A stretch of DNA of 64,000 bases from Rhizobium sp. CB3090. Its GTDB lineage: Bacteria > Pseudomonadota > Alphaproteobacteria > Rhizobiales > Rhizobiaceae. The stretch's first letter is position 1. Each line of letters opens with the position of its first letter. Under the pieces are notes generated by a model, which saw only the letters and a program-made list of their open reading frames with translations, searched no databases and was not told where the DNA came from. The translations under genes and the position numbers were made by a program. Positions 49,592-58,874 of this stretch are shown here, in pieces. The DNA lies in contig NZ_CP121664.1 in NCBI RefSeq assembly GCF_029714285.1, positions 310,001 to 374,000 on the forward strand, in the 5' to 3' direction.

Positions 49592-50144
49592 CGCTAATCT
49601 GGCGTATGCACGGCATCTCACTCTGCTGAAGCAATTGCTCGGTTAGCAAGTTCTTTGCGGGTGAGTTTTACATCCATCAAGGATTCCGGTTGATGTCGAC
49701 GTTCTCGTTCGGCAGTAAGGCCGCGATGAGTTGCCCTGTCGTTACCCGTGGCAGGTAACGACAGGGCGCGGTCGCCGGCGCGGGTAGCATGGATACGACG
49801 GCGACAGGGCGATTGCTCTATATCAGACGATCTCCCAAACAGGAATTTTATGGTCAATTCACTCAGCGACAGGTGGATTGGATTCGCAGAACTCGGATAT
49901 GCTGCCCGACGTTGCGATCGACAGGATGAGTTTTCGAAGCCGATCTCGAGTTCTTCTGCTCCCGGAACTGGTTTCCATGCCCGGCTCCCTCAACGTCTAC
50001 AGCGACGATGATGGACGCTGCCGGTTCTTTTGGCTTCCATGACAGTGATATTAAATTCTCGACGTCGGATCGGTCGAGATGTCGATTGAGCTGCTTAAAC
50101 GTGACTCCCGCCAGCCCTCACTCCAAAAGGAGGCATGTATGGAT
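49592..50144. other. No gene recognised; holds a perfect hairpin
   Basis: About 550 bp between the IS21 element and the exonuclease gene. Short frames have no known motif. The main structure is the inverted repeat at 49733-49767, listed separately. Confidence 0.4.
49733..49767. repeat. Perfect 14-bp inverted repeat with 7-nt loop
   Basis: GCCCTGTCGTTACC pairs completely with GGTAACGACAGGGC across the loop CGTGGCA. No T-run follows on either strand, so it is not a standard terminator. It could be a protein site, an mRNA element or the trace of a mobile element. Confidence 0.6.
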
Positions 50145-51116
50145 CTAGCCTTTGAATCGATCAAAGGCTGTAAGCCGCTGGATGGGTGGATCCGCGTCGT
50201 CCCACTGGTAGATCTCTGAGCGAAGATAGCAAAGCTCGTCTTCGAGGCCGTCTTCGGCAACCTCGATCCACCAGGACTTCGGCCGGCCGTCACTGCCGTC
50301 CGACCAGCGATATCCTCTTGCCTTCAGGACGTCCTTCATGTCGAAAGGGCTATGCTCCGCATAGATGCGGGCACGCGACCGCCTGCTTGACCGGAAAAGT
50401 TCGGCGAAGGGCGCCGCTCCCTCACCCTCGCCACGTCCGAGAACCTCAAGGAGTGCGAAGCAGTCGTCGACCGCCCGGTGTCCTGTGTGAAAATAGCCCG
50501 CCTGACCGATCAAGTATCCAAGCTTCGTTCCCTCGAAGCCTCTCGCGCTCCAGTCAATCTCCGAGACGGAGCAAGCCCAGGCCTTATTGGCGAAGACCGG
50601 GGAGAACGCCTCGCAGAACGGACGATCGAAACCGGCGTTATGGGCGATGATCAGATCAGCCGGGACGACGAGATCTTTCACGGCCTGCATGTCAATGATC
50701 TGGCCATCGACCATCTCGTCGGTGATGCCGGTGAGCCTGGTAACCTCCGCCGGAATGGGAGCTGTCGGCTGCTGCAGTCCGCCATAGGTGCCGATCACGT
50801 CGCCAATCTTCCCATCTTCATCGAAGGTGAAGGCGATAAGTCCGAGCTCGATGATTTCGCAAGTCCGGTGATCAAGACCAGTGGACTCCGTGTCGAGAAC
50901 GATGCCGACATTCGGAAATCCTGCTCGCGGCACCGTCGCAATATCACGCTGCGGCAACTTTCTGAGGATCCGGTATTCTCCGCTGCCTTCAAGCGCGCGG
51001 ATCATCTCATCCGCGCTTTGGTGGTAAGTCGTCTGGCGCCGCGATGCACGACGACGCACCTGCAAGCCGTCGCCCTCCGAATTGCCGGGCGTAAACATAT
51101 CGAGTTGCGAATCCAT
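50145..51116 (-). CDS. DEDDh 3'-5' exonuclease (DNA polymerase III epsilon-like)
   Basis: This 323-residue protein has its exonuclease domain at about 65-235: Exo I DTESTGLDHR, Exo II HNAGFDRPFCE, and Exo III TGHRAVDDCFAL with His and Asp. The C-terminal ~80 residues (RARIYAEHSPFDMKDVLKARGYRWSDG and WWIEV) form an extra domain seen in plasmid-borne exonucleases of this group. It degrades DNA or RNA from the 3' end. No partner gene is adjacent. A role in repair or mobile-element defence is possible. Confidence 0.87.
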   Translation of the reverse strand: MDSQLDMFTPGNSEGDGLQVRRRASRRQTTYHQSADEMIRALEGSGEYRILRKLPQRDIATVPRAGFPNVGIVLDTESTGLDHRTCEIIELGLIAFTFDEDGKIGDVIGTYGGLQQPTAPIPAEVTRLTGITDEMVDGQIIDMQAVKDLVVPADLIIAHNAGFDRPFCEAFSPVFANKAWACSVSEIDWSARGFEGTKLGYLIGQAGYFHTGHRAVDDCFALLEVLGRGEGEGAAPFAELFRSSRRSRARIYAEHSPFDMKDVLKARGYRWSDGSDGRPKSWWIEVAEDGLEDELCYLRSEIYQWDDADPPIQRLTAFDRFKG

Positions 51117-51954
51117 GATCCCTTATCGCATCAATGATCGATTCGGGCGAGCCGCGAGGTTTCATCCGCTGCTCCAGCGCGCCGGAGCCAGATTATCTAG
51201 ACAAAGCCAGTTTAAGCGAATTTTGCCCGTGGAAAGTCAGCGGTATCTTTCCATGGGGCGTGTTTCACTTAACGACGCTGATGTCTGTGACGCTGTCCTC
51301 GATCAGCCCAGGGCGGCGGGGGCAAGCCTATGGCATTTTACAGGCACGGTGTCGTTCGTTCGACCGATGCGTTGGAAAAAACACCGTACGATAGACGGTT
51401 CGGGCGCGGGCGCTATGAACTCAATATCGACTTCATCGTTGACCGCCTGCCGGCAACGGAGATCTCAAGATATCCGCGAAATGCGTAGTTAAGACGGCCG
51501 GACAGCATCTCATCTGACACGTCTTTATCGGGTTTGCGACACAGCTTTGTTGAGCAAGCTCGTTTTGTCTCAAATTAAACAACTGAAAAGCTGACGGGAA
51601 GTCCTTCTCTGCCGGCTGCTGATTTTTGGCACGGGCCTTGCAACCCTTGTAGCGAAACGGCGGGGGCGGCCGACGAGCATTCCTTTCTCGGCCAAATCCA
51701 GCGGACGGACCGAGGACGACGAGAGCAACATGTCAGATATCTATCAGAGTACACTCTACCGGAGACGGCATTGACCACATCGGCAATCCCTTCCCGCCAA
51801 ATAACGAATTATCCCGCGACGGAGGAGGACTTCTGATCCATGACGTCTTTAGCAATCCTCGACGCACTCGGAAGCGAAGCAGTCGGCTCCAGGCCGGCAT
51901 TGACACCGAATGTGTGCCCGAAATCCATATGCTCAGCAAGAAGGGCGATTCACA
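51117..51954. other. About 840 bp without a recognised gene
   Basis: Several short frames occur on both strands. Between 51770 and 51900 the plus strand reads GNPFPPNNELSRDGGGLLIHDV in one frame, protein-like but not recognised. It may be the remnant of a lost gene in front of the MFS gene. Confidence 0.35.
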
Positions 51955-53178
51955 GTGCTCAACAGTGGAAATAGTCTTGCGAATGCGAGTTCGTATCTGA
52001 ACGGCACCGCGCCCTATTGGAAGAAGAACCTTATCGTTTGTGCTGCCGGTTCGTTCACGACGACCGTCGCCATGACAATGTTACTCCCCTTCTTGCCCCT
52101 GTATATCCGGGAACTAGGCGTCATCGATCAAGCATCCATAGCACAGTTTTCGGGCGTGGCTTACGGCGTGACTTTCCTTGCGGCCGCACTGGTTGCCCCG
52201 CTCTGGGGAAGACTTGCCGACCGCTACGGTCGGAAGGCGATGATGGTTCGCGCAAGCTTGGGCGTGGTCGCAGCGATGGCCTTAATGGGTGTGGCTCAAG
52301 ACGTATGGCAGTTCCTGGCTATAAGATTTTTGTCCGGTGTACTCGGAGGCTACTCGTCTGGTTCATATGCATTAGTAGCTACACAGGTTCCCAAAGACCG
52401 TAGTGGCGGGGCGTTGGGGTTGTTGGCCACGGGGATCATGGGGGGCTACCTCGTCGGCCCGCTGATCGGCGGATTTCTACCGGCATTAATCGGCATTCGA
52501 GAAACGTTCTTTCTGACCGCGGCCCTAGTCTTCCTCACTTTTCTTGCCAGCGCATTTTTGATCAGAGAGGATTTCAATGCTCGAACGACAGAGCGTGAAT
52601 ATTCCAACAGTTGGTCGACGATTCCAAGCAGGAGGCCTGTCTTGGCAATGCTGGCGACTGGCTTGCTTCTGATGATCGCCAATATGTCGATTGAACCGAT
52701 AACAGCGATTTACATTTCGCAACTCGTCGAGCCTAACCGTCATATTACCCTTTGGGCCGGTCTGGTCATTTCGGGTACAGCGTTTGGGAGTGTTCTCTCC
52801 GCCTCGCACCTTGGAAGACTAGCCGATCGCGTCGGACACTGGAAAGTTATCGTTGTCGCGATGTGCACCGCTGCGGCACTCCTTCTGTCACAAGCTTTCG
52901 TTACGAACGTTTTGGAGTTGGTGGGCCTCCGAATATTGATGGGGCTCGCTTTAGGGGGATTGCTACCTTGTATCGGCAGCGTGATACGTCACAGTGTCCC
53001 CGAGCAAGCCGTCGGCGCGATACTCGGCTGGTCGACATCGGCGCAGCACGCGGGTCAGGTGCTGGGCCCGGCCATTGGCGGCGTATTAGCTGCTCATGCC
53101 GGTATACATTCAGTGTTCTTTTTTACCTCGTTCCTCATGCTCGTCGGAGGTTTTATCGCTTGGAGCAGTCGACCTTAA
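51955..53178 (+). CDS. MFS drug/metabolite exporter (DHA1 type)
   Basis: This protein of about 407 residues has 12 predicted helices and the MFS loop motif APLWGRLADRYGRKAMMVRA between helices 2 and 3, repeated as SHLGRLADRVGHWKVIVV in the second half. GTG 51955 is the suggested start; the frame opens at 51910. It is immediately followed by, and partly joined to, a PEP-mutase-like remnant, which suggests a rearrangement at its end. The substrate is unknown. Confidence 0.83.
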   Translation: MLNSGNSLANASSYLNGTAPYWKKNLIVCAAGSFTTTVAMTMLLPFLPLYIRELGVIDQASIAQFSGVAYGVTFLAAALVAPLWGRLADRYGRKAMMVRASLGVVAAMALMGVAQDVWQFLAIRFLSGVLGGYSSGSYALVATQVPKDRSGGALGLLATGIMGGYLVGPLIGGFLPALIGIRETFFLTAALVFLTFLASAFLIREDFNARTTEREYSNSWSTIPSRRPVLAMLATGLLLMIANMSIEPITAIYISQLVEPNRHITLWAGLVISGTAFGSVLSASHLGRLADRVGHWKVIVVAMCTAAALLLSQAFVTNVLELVGLRILMGLALGGLLPCIGSVIRHSVPEQAVGAILGWSTSAQHAGQVLGPAIGGVLAAHAGIHSVFFFTSFLMLVGGFIAWSSRP

Positions 53179-53965
53179 GCTACGCAGAGGAAGCCGGATT
53201 TGACGGCATCTGGGCATCTGGATTCGAACTATCGGCGCTCTTCGGCCTTGCCGACATAAGCCTGATTACGATGACCCAGCATCTCGACATGCTGCGCGCC
53301 ATAGCCGGGAAATCGTCCCTGCCGATCGTCGCCGACATCGACACGGGCTATGGCAACGCGTTGAACGTCATTCACGCGGCACGCGAATACGAGAAGGCCG
53401 GCGCGGCAGCCGTGGTGATCGAGGACAAGACCTTCCCAAAGGTCACCAGTCTTGCAGTTGATGGTCGTCAGGAACTGCTGCGCATCGAAGAGTACCAGGG
53501 CAAGATTGAGGCCGCGGTGTCCTCGCGCACCAACCCGGATTTTATGGTCATCGCCCGCACCGAAGCGCTGATGGAAGGTTTGGGCGAAGAGGAAGCATTG
53601 ACGCGCGGCATGGCCTATGCCGAGGCCGGCGCGGACATGGTCCTGGTCCACTCGAAGAAGAAGGACCCGGCTGCGATCGAAAGTTTCTCGCGGGCGTGGA
53701 AAGGGCCGGTCCCGCTGGTCATCGTTCCGAACGCCTATCCGGAACTCGATGCCTCGCGTATCCGCGCGCTCGGCAATATCCAGATGACCATCTATGGCAA
53801 TTATGGCATTCGCGCTGCGACGACAGCAATGCAGAATGCCTTCCGGCGTTCATTGCCGATGGCGGCGTGCAAAACGTTCACAAGGACATTGTGCCCGTCG
53901 AGGAGATATTCCGACTGCAGAAAATGGATCAGGTCAAGGCCGACGAAAAGCGGTTCCTGAGATAG
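53160..53965 (+). pseudogene. PEP mutase / phosphonopyruvate hydrolase family, 5' truncated and frameshifted
   Basis: The coding stretch reads AEEAGFDGIWASGFELSALFG, then IVADIDTGYGNALNV, the catalytic-loop motif VVIEDKTFPKVTS, and IARTEALMEGLGEEEAL. The first ~30 residues are absent, replaced by the end of the MFS gene. Near 53860 the frame shifts, continuing as IADGGVQNVHKDIVPVEEIF to 53965. The fold is that of the isocitrate lyase/PEP mutase family used in phosphonate metabolism. It cannot be translated as a complete protein. Confidence 0.8.
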
Positions 53966-53966
53966 G

Positions 53967-54326
53967 TTGGTGCTCATCCCGTTCACGCCCGCCGCCAATT
54001 CAGACGAGGCAGAGTTTGGTGTGCTTGTCGTCGAAGAAGGAACTTCGCTTTCGCTGAGTTTCGACCTCGATCAGATCGCGGCGTTTCGTGAAGCTTTTGG
54101 TGACGACGCATTTGTCGAGGTAGGCACGGGCTATGTCGAAGAGAGAGCCAAAGCGCTGTCCGCGATAGACGAGTTCTGGCTCTGGAAAGAAGCCGTCCGA
54201 GCGCAGGTCCCGGATCCAAGCGATGCGGCAAGCGTCAGCGACGCACATAGCATTGATATTGATCTCGTTCGAGCGCATACGCGAAGGCTGCTGGATGTGG
54301 CCTGCCAACGGCTTGCGCACCATTGA
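53967..54326 (+). CDS. Uncertain small frame, possibly real
   Basis: This 119-codon frame starts just after the PEP-mutase remnant, with FDLDQIAAFREAFGDDAFVEVGTGYVEERAKAL. The opposite strand has a 107-codon frame over the same bases (SDGFFPEPELVYRGQRFGSLFDIARAYLDKC) that also looks protein-like. I recognise neither and cannot decide which strand is used. Confidence 0.25.
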   Translation: MVLIPFTPAANSDEAEFGVLVVEEGTSLSLSFDLDQIAAFREAFGDDAFVEVGTGYVEERAKALSAIDEFWLWKEAVRAQVPDPSDAASVSDAHSIDIDLVRAHTRRLLDVACQRLAHH

Positions 54327-54358
54327 AGCGGGCCGGCGATATCCAACACGGCCGAAGA

Positions 54359-55651
54359 CTACGGTTGACGTAGAACTTCGTCCACCAGGGTCAGCGTGCC
54401 AAGGCGATCAAGAAGCTGATTTGCTTTCTTTTCTCCGAGCAATTCGGGCGCCAATGTTGGCCAATGCTCCAGTGCACGACTAACTGTCGCCACGACCTCG
54501 CGGGTGATCAGCTTCTCGTCCAAACGAAGAAAACTTGCGACCCTCTCAAAACGATGAAGGTTCACGTTTTCGAAGCTTTGGGTTTTGACGAACCTCAACG
54601 CCATAGTGTCGGATGGATTGTAAAGAACGGTCGGGACGATATCGTAGGCAGGCGACAATCGGATTTCGCCGGGTGCCGGGAATCGGAAGGACCAGTTCTT
54701 AAGATGGTTGTCGCCATTGCCCAAAAGCACGTCTGCAGCGACCCTTCGGATGGCTTCCAATATGTCATCGCGATGATCGGTACTGAAGCGGCGCACCATG
54801 TTGATGATGGTTTCAGTCGTCGCCATCGTGTATTTGCGATCGCCTATCGCTCCCAGAATTTGGGCTGCGTCTTCGATGTGAATGCGACGATCATCGTCGG
54901 CACGGTCGAAGCGATCGATGACGAGAACGCGTTTTCCGTGGGCCAAGAGTTCCGCGGGAACGCCGCTGATGACATCGCTGGAGACAAGCCGGCAATTTGC
55001 GGTTCGCACGCCAATCATTTTTGCCATATGCATGGCCGCGTATTCAGCCTCGGGCAAACCTGGGAATCGCTCGCTTGCGACCTTGATGATGCAACGGCCG
55101 GTGTCACCGCGACCGGGAACCGTCAGTCGCTCGCCCTCGACGTTGGCTGTGAACTTGAGCTGGACACCTGCGAGCGAGAATTTGACCGCGCCTTCAGGCA
55201 GCGCGACATCCACGCCATGTACCTTTTCGATGGTGATTGGGCCGGCTGACCCTGGGATCGCTGTTTCCGGTACGACGAGAATTGCGCCGGGGAGATCGCC
55301 ACCCAGGCGGGTCAGAACGTCGAATTCGTCGTGATCGCCCGGCCCCATTTCGTTCAACACGAGATCCCTAAGGGCGCCCTCCGGAAGCAGCCCTGAAAAC
55401 CATGGTGGCAATGTGCCGTGAAGCCCAATTTTGTCACCGCGCCGCGCCAGACGATTGCGTGTGCCCTCGTCATCGTCAGGATCGAACCAACCCAGGCTCA
55501 GAATTGGCCGCTTTGGATCCCGTAGGAATGTTTCCGCAACGACAAACGCGACTGCGCCGTCACTGTCGCGCGTCAGGGTGCCTACCCTAACCTTCCCTTG
55601 TGTCTGATCCAGAAGATGGACGCCGAGGATCGCCGAAGATTTCGCCATCAC
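54359..55651 (-). CDS. hipA: HipA-family serine/threonine kinase toxin
   Basis: This 430-residue protein has an N-terminal subdomain to about 110 and a HipA kinase core: the phosphate loop region KFSLAGVQLKFTA, the lysine in CIIKVAS, the catalytic Asp in LLGNGDNHLKNWSF, and the metal Asp in LSPAYDIVPT. HipA toxins phosphorylate aminoacyl-tRNA synthetases and stall growth until HipB binds them. The start overlaps the hipB stop (ATGA), so both are translated together. Confidence 0.9.
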   Translation of the reverse strand: MMAKSSAILGVHLLDQTQGKVRVGTLTRDSDGAVAFVVAETFLRDPKRPILSLGWFDPDDDEGTRNRLARRGDKIGLHGTLPPWFSGLLPEGALRDLVLNEMGPGDHDEFDVLTRLGGDLPGAILVVPETAIPGSAGPITIEKVHGVDVALPEGAVKFSLAGVQLKFTANVEGERLTVPGRGDTGRCIIKVASERFPGLPEAEYAAMHMAKMIGVRTANCRLVSSDVISGVPAELLAHGKRVLVIDRFDRADDDRRIHIEDAAQILGAIGDRKYTMATTETIINMVRRFSTDHRDDILEAIRRVAADVLLGNGDNHLKNWSFRFPAPGEIRLSPAYDIVPTVLYNPSDTMALRFVKTQSFENVNLHRFERVASFLRLDEKLITREVVATVSRALEHWPTLAPELLGEKKANQLLDRLGTLTLVDEVLRQP

Positions 55652-55995
55652 GGCTCCCCTTTGTCGTCTTCATCGAGATCGACAAAAAGTTCCTCGAATG
55701 CGCTGGCCGCCGCCCCTCTATTCTGCTGTTCCCCCTTTTCGCCAATCAGCGCCCTCACTTCCCCGACCCGGGACTTCGGCAGTAGGACGGGCATAAGGTC
55801 GAGTGCATCGCAGATTTCGGCAAACAGGGTCAGTCGGTCCCTACCCCGCCGATCCGTCGCAAGGTCCCGTTCGAGTTCCGATATTCGCGCCCGGTCCCGG
55901 CCGAGCCTTTTCGCAAGTGCTGGCTGACTGAGACCTCGCCGTTTACGGGCGGCCAAGAGTTGTTCGCCAAGAGCGTTGAAAATCGTAGCATTCAT
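55648..55995 (-). CDS. hipB: HipB-family antitoxin, Xre-type regulator
   Basis: This 115-residue protein has an Xre helix-turn-helix at about 8-65 (QLLAARKRRGLSQPALAKRLGRDRARISELER) and an acidic, flexible C-terminus (FEELFVDLDEDD). It neutralises HipA and represses the operon. The repeated CGGAATATCG upstream is the probable operator. Confidence 0.9.
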   Translation of the reverse strand: MNATIFNALGEQLLAARKRRGLSQPALAKRLGRDRARISELERDLATDRRGRDRLTLFAEICDALDLMPVLLPKSRVGEVRALIGEKGEQQNRGAAASAFEELFVDLDEDDKGEP

Positions 55996-55996
55996 G

Positions 55997-56036
55997 CGGA
56001 ATATCGCTCATCTAAAGGTCAATGTACGGAATATCG
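55997..56036. promoter_or_regulatory. Direct repeats before hipBA, probable HipB operator
   Basis: CGGAATATCG occurs at 55997-56006 and again at 56027-56036, 30 bp apart, which is about three helical turns. The first copy overlaps the hipB start. A related CGGAATTC lies near 56061. The spacing fits cooperative binding of HipB dimers. Confidence 0.6.
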
Positions 56037-56058
56037 TGCGGCCAGAAAATAAACTAGA

Positions 56059-56724
56059 ATGCGGAATTCTGCAACACTGATCCATAAGGAGCGGAATAGC
56101 GCATCCGGTTCGTCGCTGACCTCAGCGGTTGCGCCAAGCCTGCTCCCGCCTTTTCAGCAATTCGATCTAGCGTTGGCGCAGCGTGGCGATCTCGATCTCG
56201 CCTCTTGTCCATTCATCGACCCAGCGCTCAAACTCTTCGGACCTTTCGATGGGAAGCCCCCATCTTTTGGGCCCGGCCAAACGCCCTTTCGACAATCGCG
56301 CGCGAACTTCGATCGACATGACTAACTCCATCCATCCAATCGGCAGCCCGAACACCCGGGAACGCAGCCGCGCCAATGTCTTAAGCCTGAGTGCGGCTGT
56401 CCTCCGCTTCAATACTCAGGTTTGACTGACGAGGCGACCACCCAGCCACAAGAATATGCGCCCTTCCGAAGAAATCGACGCCGAGGACGACCTTGAAATC
56501 GTCTATGAGTACACGCCTTGGCATTGAGCCGAGGCATTGCCTTCGGCCTGCGGCTAGCGAGCGGCAGTCCGAAGGGAGGCTTCGCCGCGGCCGACATCGA
56601 TCCGATGCGCGCGGTGACGAGGCGCACGTTGACACGCGTGAAAGTTCCTACCGTGTTTCCTTTGAGCGCATCTGCATATTCGATTGACCAGTGCGGGATG
56701 CGGGCAAGTCGCGATGAACGATTT
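56059..56724. other. No gene recognised upstream of hipBA
   Basis: About 660 bp. A minus-strand frame at 56167-56412 (ERSEEFERWVDEWTRGEIEIATLRQR) and one at 56409-56741 have some protein character, but no known domain. The region ends at the IS6 remnant. Confidence 0.35.
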
Positions 56725-57040
56725 CCAGAGCTTCGACCCAAGGGACAAGGGAGCAGCTCTGCGCCTGATGCGCAAGCTGCTCAGGGGCCAGGGCACCACC
56801 CCGCGGGTAGTGGTGACCGACAAACTGCGTTCCTACTCTGCCGCAAAGCGGAATTGATGCCCGGTGTCGAGCATCGCTCGCACAAAGGGCTCAACAATCG
56901 GGCCGAGAATTCGCACCTTTCCGTGCGACGACGGGAGCGACGTATGATGCGCTTCAAGTCGGCACGGCAATGCCAGCCCTTCGTCTCAGTCCATGGCCAG
57001 ATCGCCAATCATTTTCTTCTTCACCGAAAAACCTGGCTGC
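56725..57040 (+). pseudogene. IS6-family (IS26-type) transposase remnant
   Basis: Segments of the IS6 transposase catalytic domain: RGQGTTPRVVVTDKLRSYSAAKR, then in a shifted frame MPGVEHRSHKGLNNRAENSHL and RRRERRMMRFKSARQCQPFVS. The shift is near 56850, from loss of one base. The N-terminal helix-turn-helix part is missing. It marks one edge of the radical-SAM cassette. Confidence 0.85.
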
Positions 57041-57229
57041 CGCCGATCATAAATGCCGTTAAGGCGATGCTACCGATGGCGCTTCTGGCGGCGAATGCTG
57101 CCGAGAACGCCGCGCTGAAGGCTGAGAGAGACGCTCTTGCGCAGCGTGTCTTCAAGCTTGAGGAAGAACTGGCGCTTGCTGTCGATGGCGGTAAAGATGC
57201 TCGGATAGATGGCGCCGAGAGGAATTGAT
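57041..57229 (+). other. Coiled-coil coding stretch of unknown origin
   Basis: The frame that carries the IS6 remnant continues through AENAALKAERDALAQRVFKLEEELALAV, a heptad-rich stretch like the N-terminal coiled coil of transposases. It is probably another transposon scrap joined to the IS6 remnant. Confidence 0.35.
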
Positions 57230-57263
57230 GCGGAATTCGGCTCGGCGTGGTGCTGAATTCCGC
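57230..57263 (-). terminator. Hairpin directly after the radical-SAM gene
   Basis: GCGGAATTCGGC and GCTGAATTCCGC pair in 11 of 12 positions around a 10-nt loop, overlapping the last base of the stop codon region on the minus strand. No T-run follows. It probably stabilises or ends the cassette transcript. Confidence 0.45.
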
Positions 57264-58372
57264 TAGTTCAAGAACGGACCGCCGCAAGACGGATCTTTGC
57301 CGAAGTAGCAGCCGGTCACGTTGAAAGAATCCACAAAACAGGACGTCCGGCAAAGGTGCAGCTTGCTGCAGATGGCACAGCCCGAATCAACAACCTCTGG
57401 ATCTGTCGCTCGCTTACAAAGTAGCGCGAATGTATCACTGTTCCAAATCTCTTTGAGGCCAGCATCGAAAACATTGCCAAAAGTAAAAGCCTTCACCCCG
57501 TGCATCTTGTCGCATACGGACACGTCGCCGCTCGGAAATATCGACATGCCAGACTGCATGCCGCCACAGGGATGCCAGTCCGTCTCTGTCCACAATTTGG
57601 TGGTATCGTCGGGCGGTTCTATATTACAGAGATGTGAATACTGTTCACGTTTTTGTATGATCCGATCTCGGGCACGTGACAGCTCTTCCGCAGTAACGTT
57701 CGGAGCACCATTGGCGGCGGAGTTGATTGCCCCGCTCTCTATATAGGAAATGTCGATACCTTCAACTCCCAAATCGACCAGAAAGTCTATGGTTTCCTCC
57801 ACCGCATGCTGGGTCATTGGCGTCAGCACGCTCTTGACACGCACTCGGATTCCGGCTGCGCGTAAAAAACGAATCGCATTGGCCACCTTGGGAAAATGCC
57901 CGCTGGTCCGGGTCACCTGATCATGCAGCTGCGGCGAGCAGGCGTCCAAACTGATCGTCACTTCTTTCATGCCTGCATCTTTCAAGCGGACGGCAATGTC
58001 AGGATCAGTCCCGATTACCGTTCCGTTGCTAGTGAAGACCGGGATCATACCCCGTGTGAGCGTTCGCTCTAGCAACTCGAGCCAACCATCAAAGATGGTA
58101 GGCTCGCCACCAGTGAATCCTGCAAACACCACGCCCCAGTCCGCAGCCTCATCCAGCAACGCAAGGCACTTGCTCGAGCTCCAGCGCGGGTCGCTCCTCT
58201 GGCGACTATCTTGATAACAGTAGGAACAGCTGAAGTTGCAATTGAACGTAAGAGTGATGCTGATACCCGCAGGAACGGGCCATTTGCCAAAAGTTGCGAG
58301 GTCAAGCGCGGAGGAATCAACCCGGTAGAGGAATTTTTGCGGACTAAATCGATCTCTTGGGTTTGCCGTCAT
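57263..58372 (-). CDS. Radical SAM/SPASM peptide maturase
   Basis: This 369-residue enzyme has a radical-SAM motif CNFSCSYCYQD (Cx3CxxC) at residues ~45-52, a SAM-binding FTGGEPTIFDGW and ITISLDACSP-like strand (VTISLDACSPQLHD). The C-terminal SPASM region has many cysteines (WHPCGGMQSG, VSVCDKMHG, SGCAICSKLHLCRTSCFVD, CYFGKDPSCGG). This is the architecture of PqqE-like and sactipeptide-type maturases. It starts 7 bp after the PqqD-like gene, implying joint action on a peptide. The closest named family is not identifiable here. Confidence 0.88.
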   Translation of the reverse strand: MTANPRDRFSPQKFLYRVDSSALDLATFGKWPVPAGISITLTFNCNFSCSYCYQDSRQRSDPRWSSSKCLALLDEAADWGVVFAGFTGGEPTIFDGWLELLERTLTRGMIPVFTSNGTVIGTDPDIAVRLKDAGMKEVTISLDACSPQLHDQVTRTSGHFPKVANAIRFLRAAGIRVRVKSVLTPMTQHAVEETIDFLVDLGVEGIDISYIESGAINSAANGAPNVTAEELSRARDRIIQKREQYSHLCNIEPPDDTTKLWTETDWHPCGGMQSGMSIFPSGDVSVCDKMHGVKAFTFGNVFDAGLKEIWNSDTFALLCKRATDPEVVDSGCAICSKLHLCRTSCFVDSFNVTGCYFGKDPSCGGPFLN

Positions 58373-58379
58373 GTCGAAA

Positions 58380-58640
58380 TTAAAGAAAATGCTGATACTT
58401 GCTCAACAACTGATCAACTTGTGAGTGAGCATCAACACCCTCAAGGTCAAAAGTTTGGCCATAGATAAAGGCGATTTGTGAAGGGAGGAGACCTTTGTCA
58501 CACAGCGACAGAAAGAACGCGTGAGAAGGGTCAAGCATTTGGATCTGGGAAGGATGGTGACCATGAGCCAAGGCGTACCCCGCCATCGGCTTTAGGCAAA
58601 CCGTTTCCTTGAGCTGAGGGAACAACTTGGTATGGTCCAT
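58380..58640 (-). CDS. PqqD-like RiPP recognition element protein
   Basis: This 86-residue protein has a PqqD-like pattern: an opening strand region (ETVCLKPMAGYALAHGHHP), then QMLDPSHAFFLSLCDKGLLPSQIAFIYGQTFD, matching the LDPSxAxxLxLCDG-type winged-helix core. A helical end follows (SQVDQLLSKYQHF). Such proteins bind leader peptides and hand them to the radical-SAM enzyme. ATG 58640 is the likely start, although the frame is open to 58805. It lies between the candidate precursor and the maturase. Confidence 0.75.
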   Translation of the reverse strand: MDHTKLFPQLKETVCLKPMAGYALAHGHHPSQIQMLDPSHAFFLSLCDKGLLPSQIAFIYGQTFDLEGVDAHSQVDQLLSKYQHFL

Positions 58641-58874
58641 GGTCGTTAATCCGGATTTCCGATCAAGGTACGCCGACGAGCTGGATGCTGGCCACGACCG
58701 CAGCCAGCTCCATTGCTCTGAAGAGGGGGCCGGGCCTCTCCAAAAGCTCGCGCGGCGATAGCCGCACTCCTCAAACCCTCCACTCTGCCCCGCTCTGCAC
58801 CCCAAAAGATGCCGACGCTGGTAAAGTGCCGCTCCGGATTTGAGCTATGTTGCCCGGTGGACGTCGATCGAGGA

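Noticed and set aside
58700..58760. A 16-codon frame (ELAAVVASIQLVGVP) in the gap of the RiPP-like cassette
   Set aside because: Too short, without a good ribosome binding site. The 66-residue frame with AGGAG is a better precursor candidate.
58641..58805. N-terminal extension of the PqqD-like protein
   Set aside because: The extra 55 residues (Ser/Trp/Arg-rich) do not match the recognition-element fold. The first residue of the fold follows ATG 58640.
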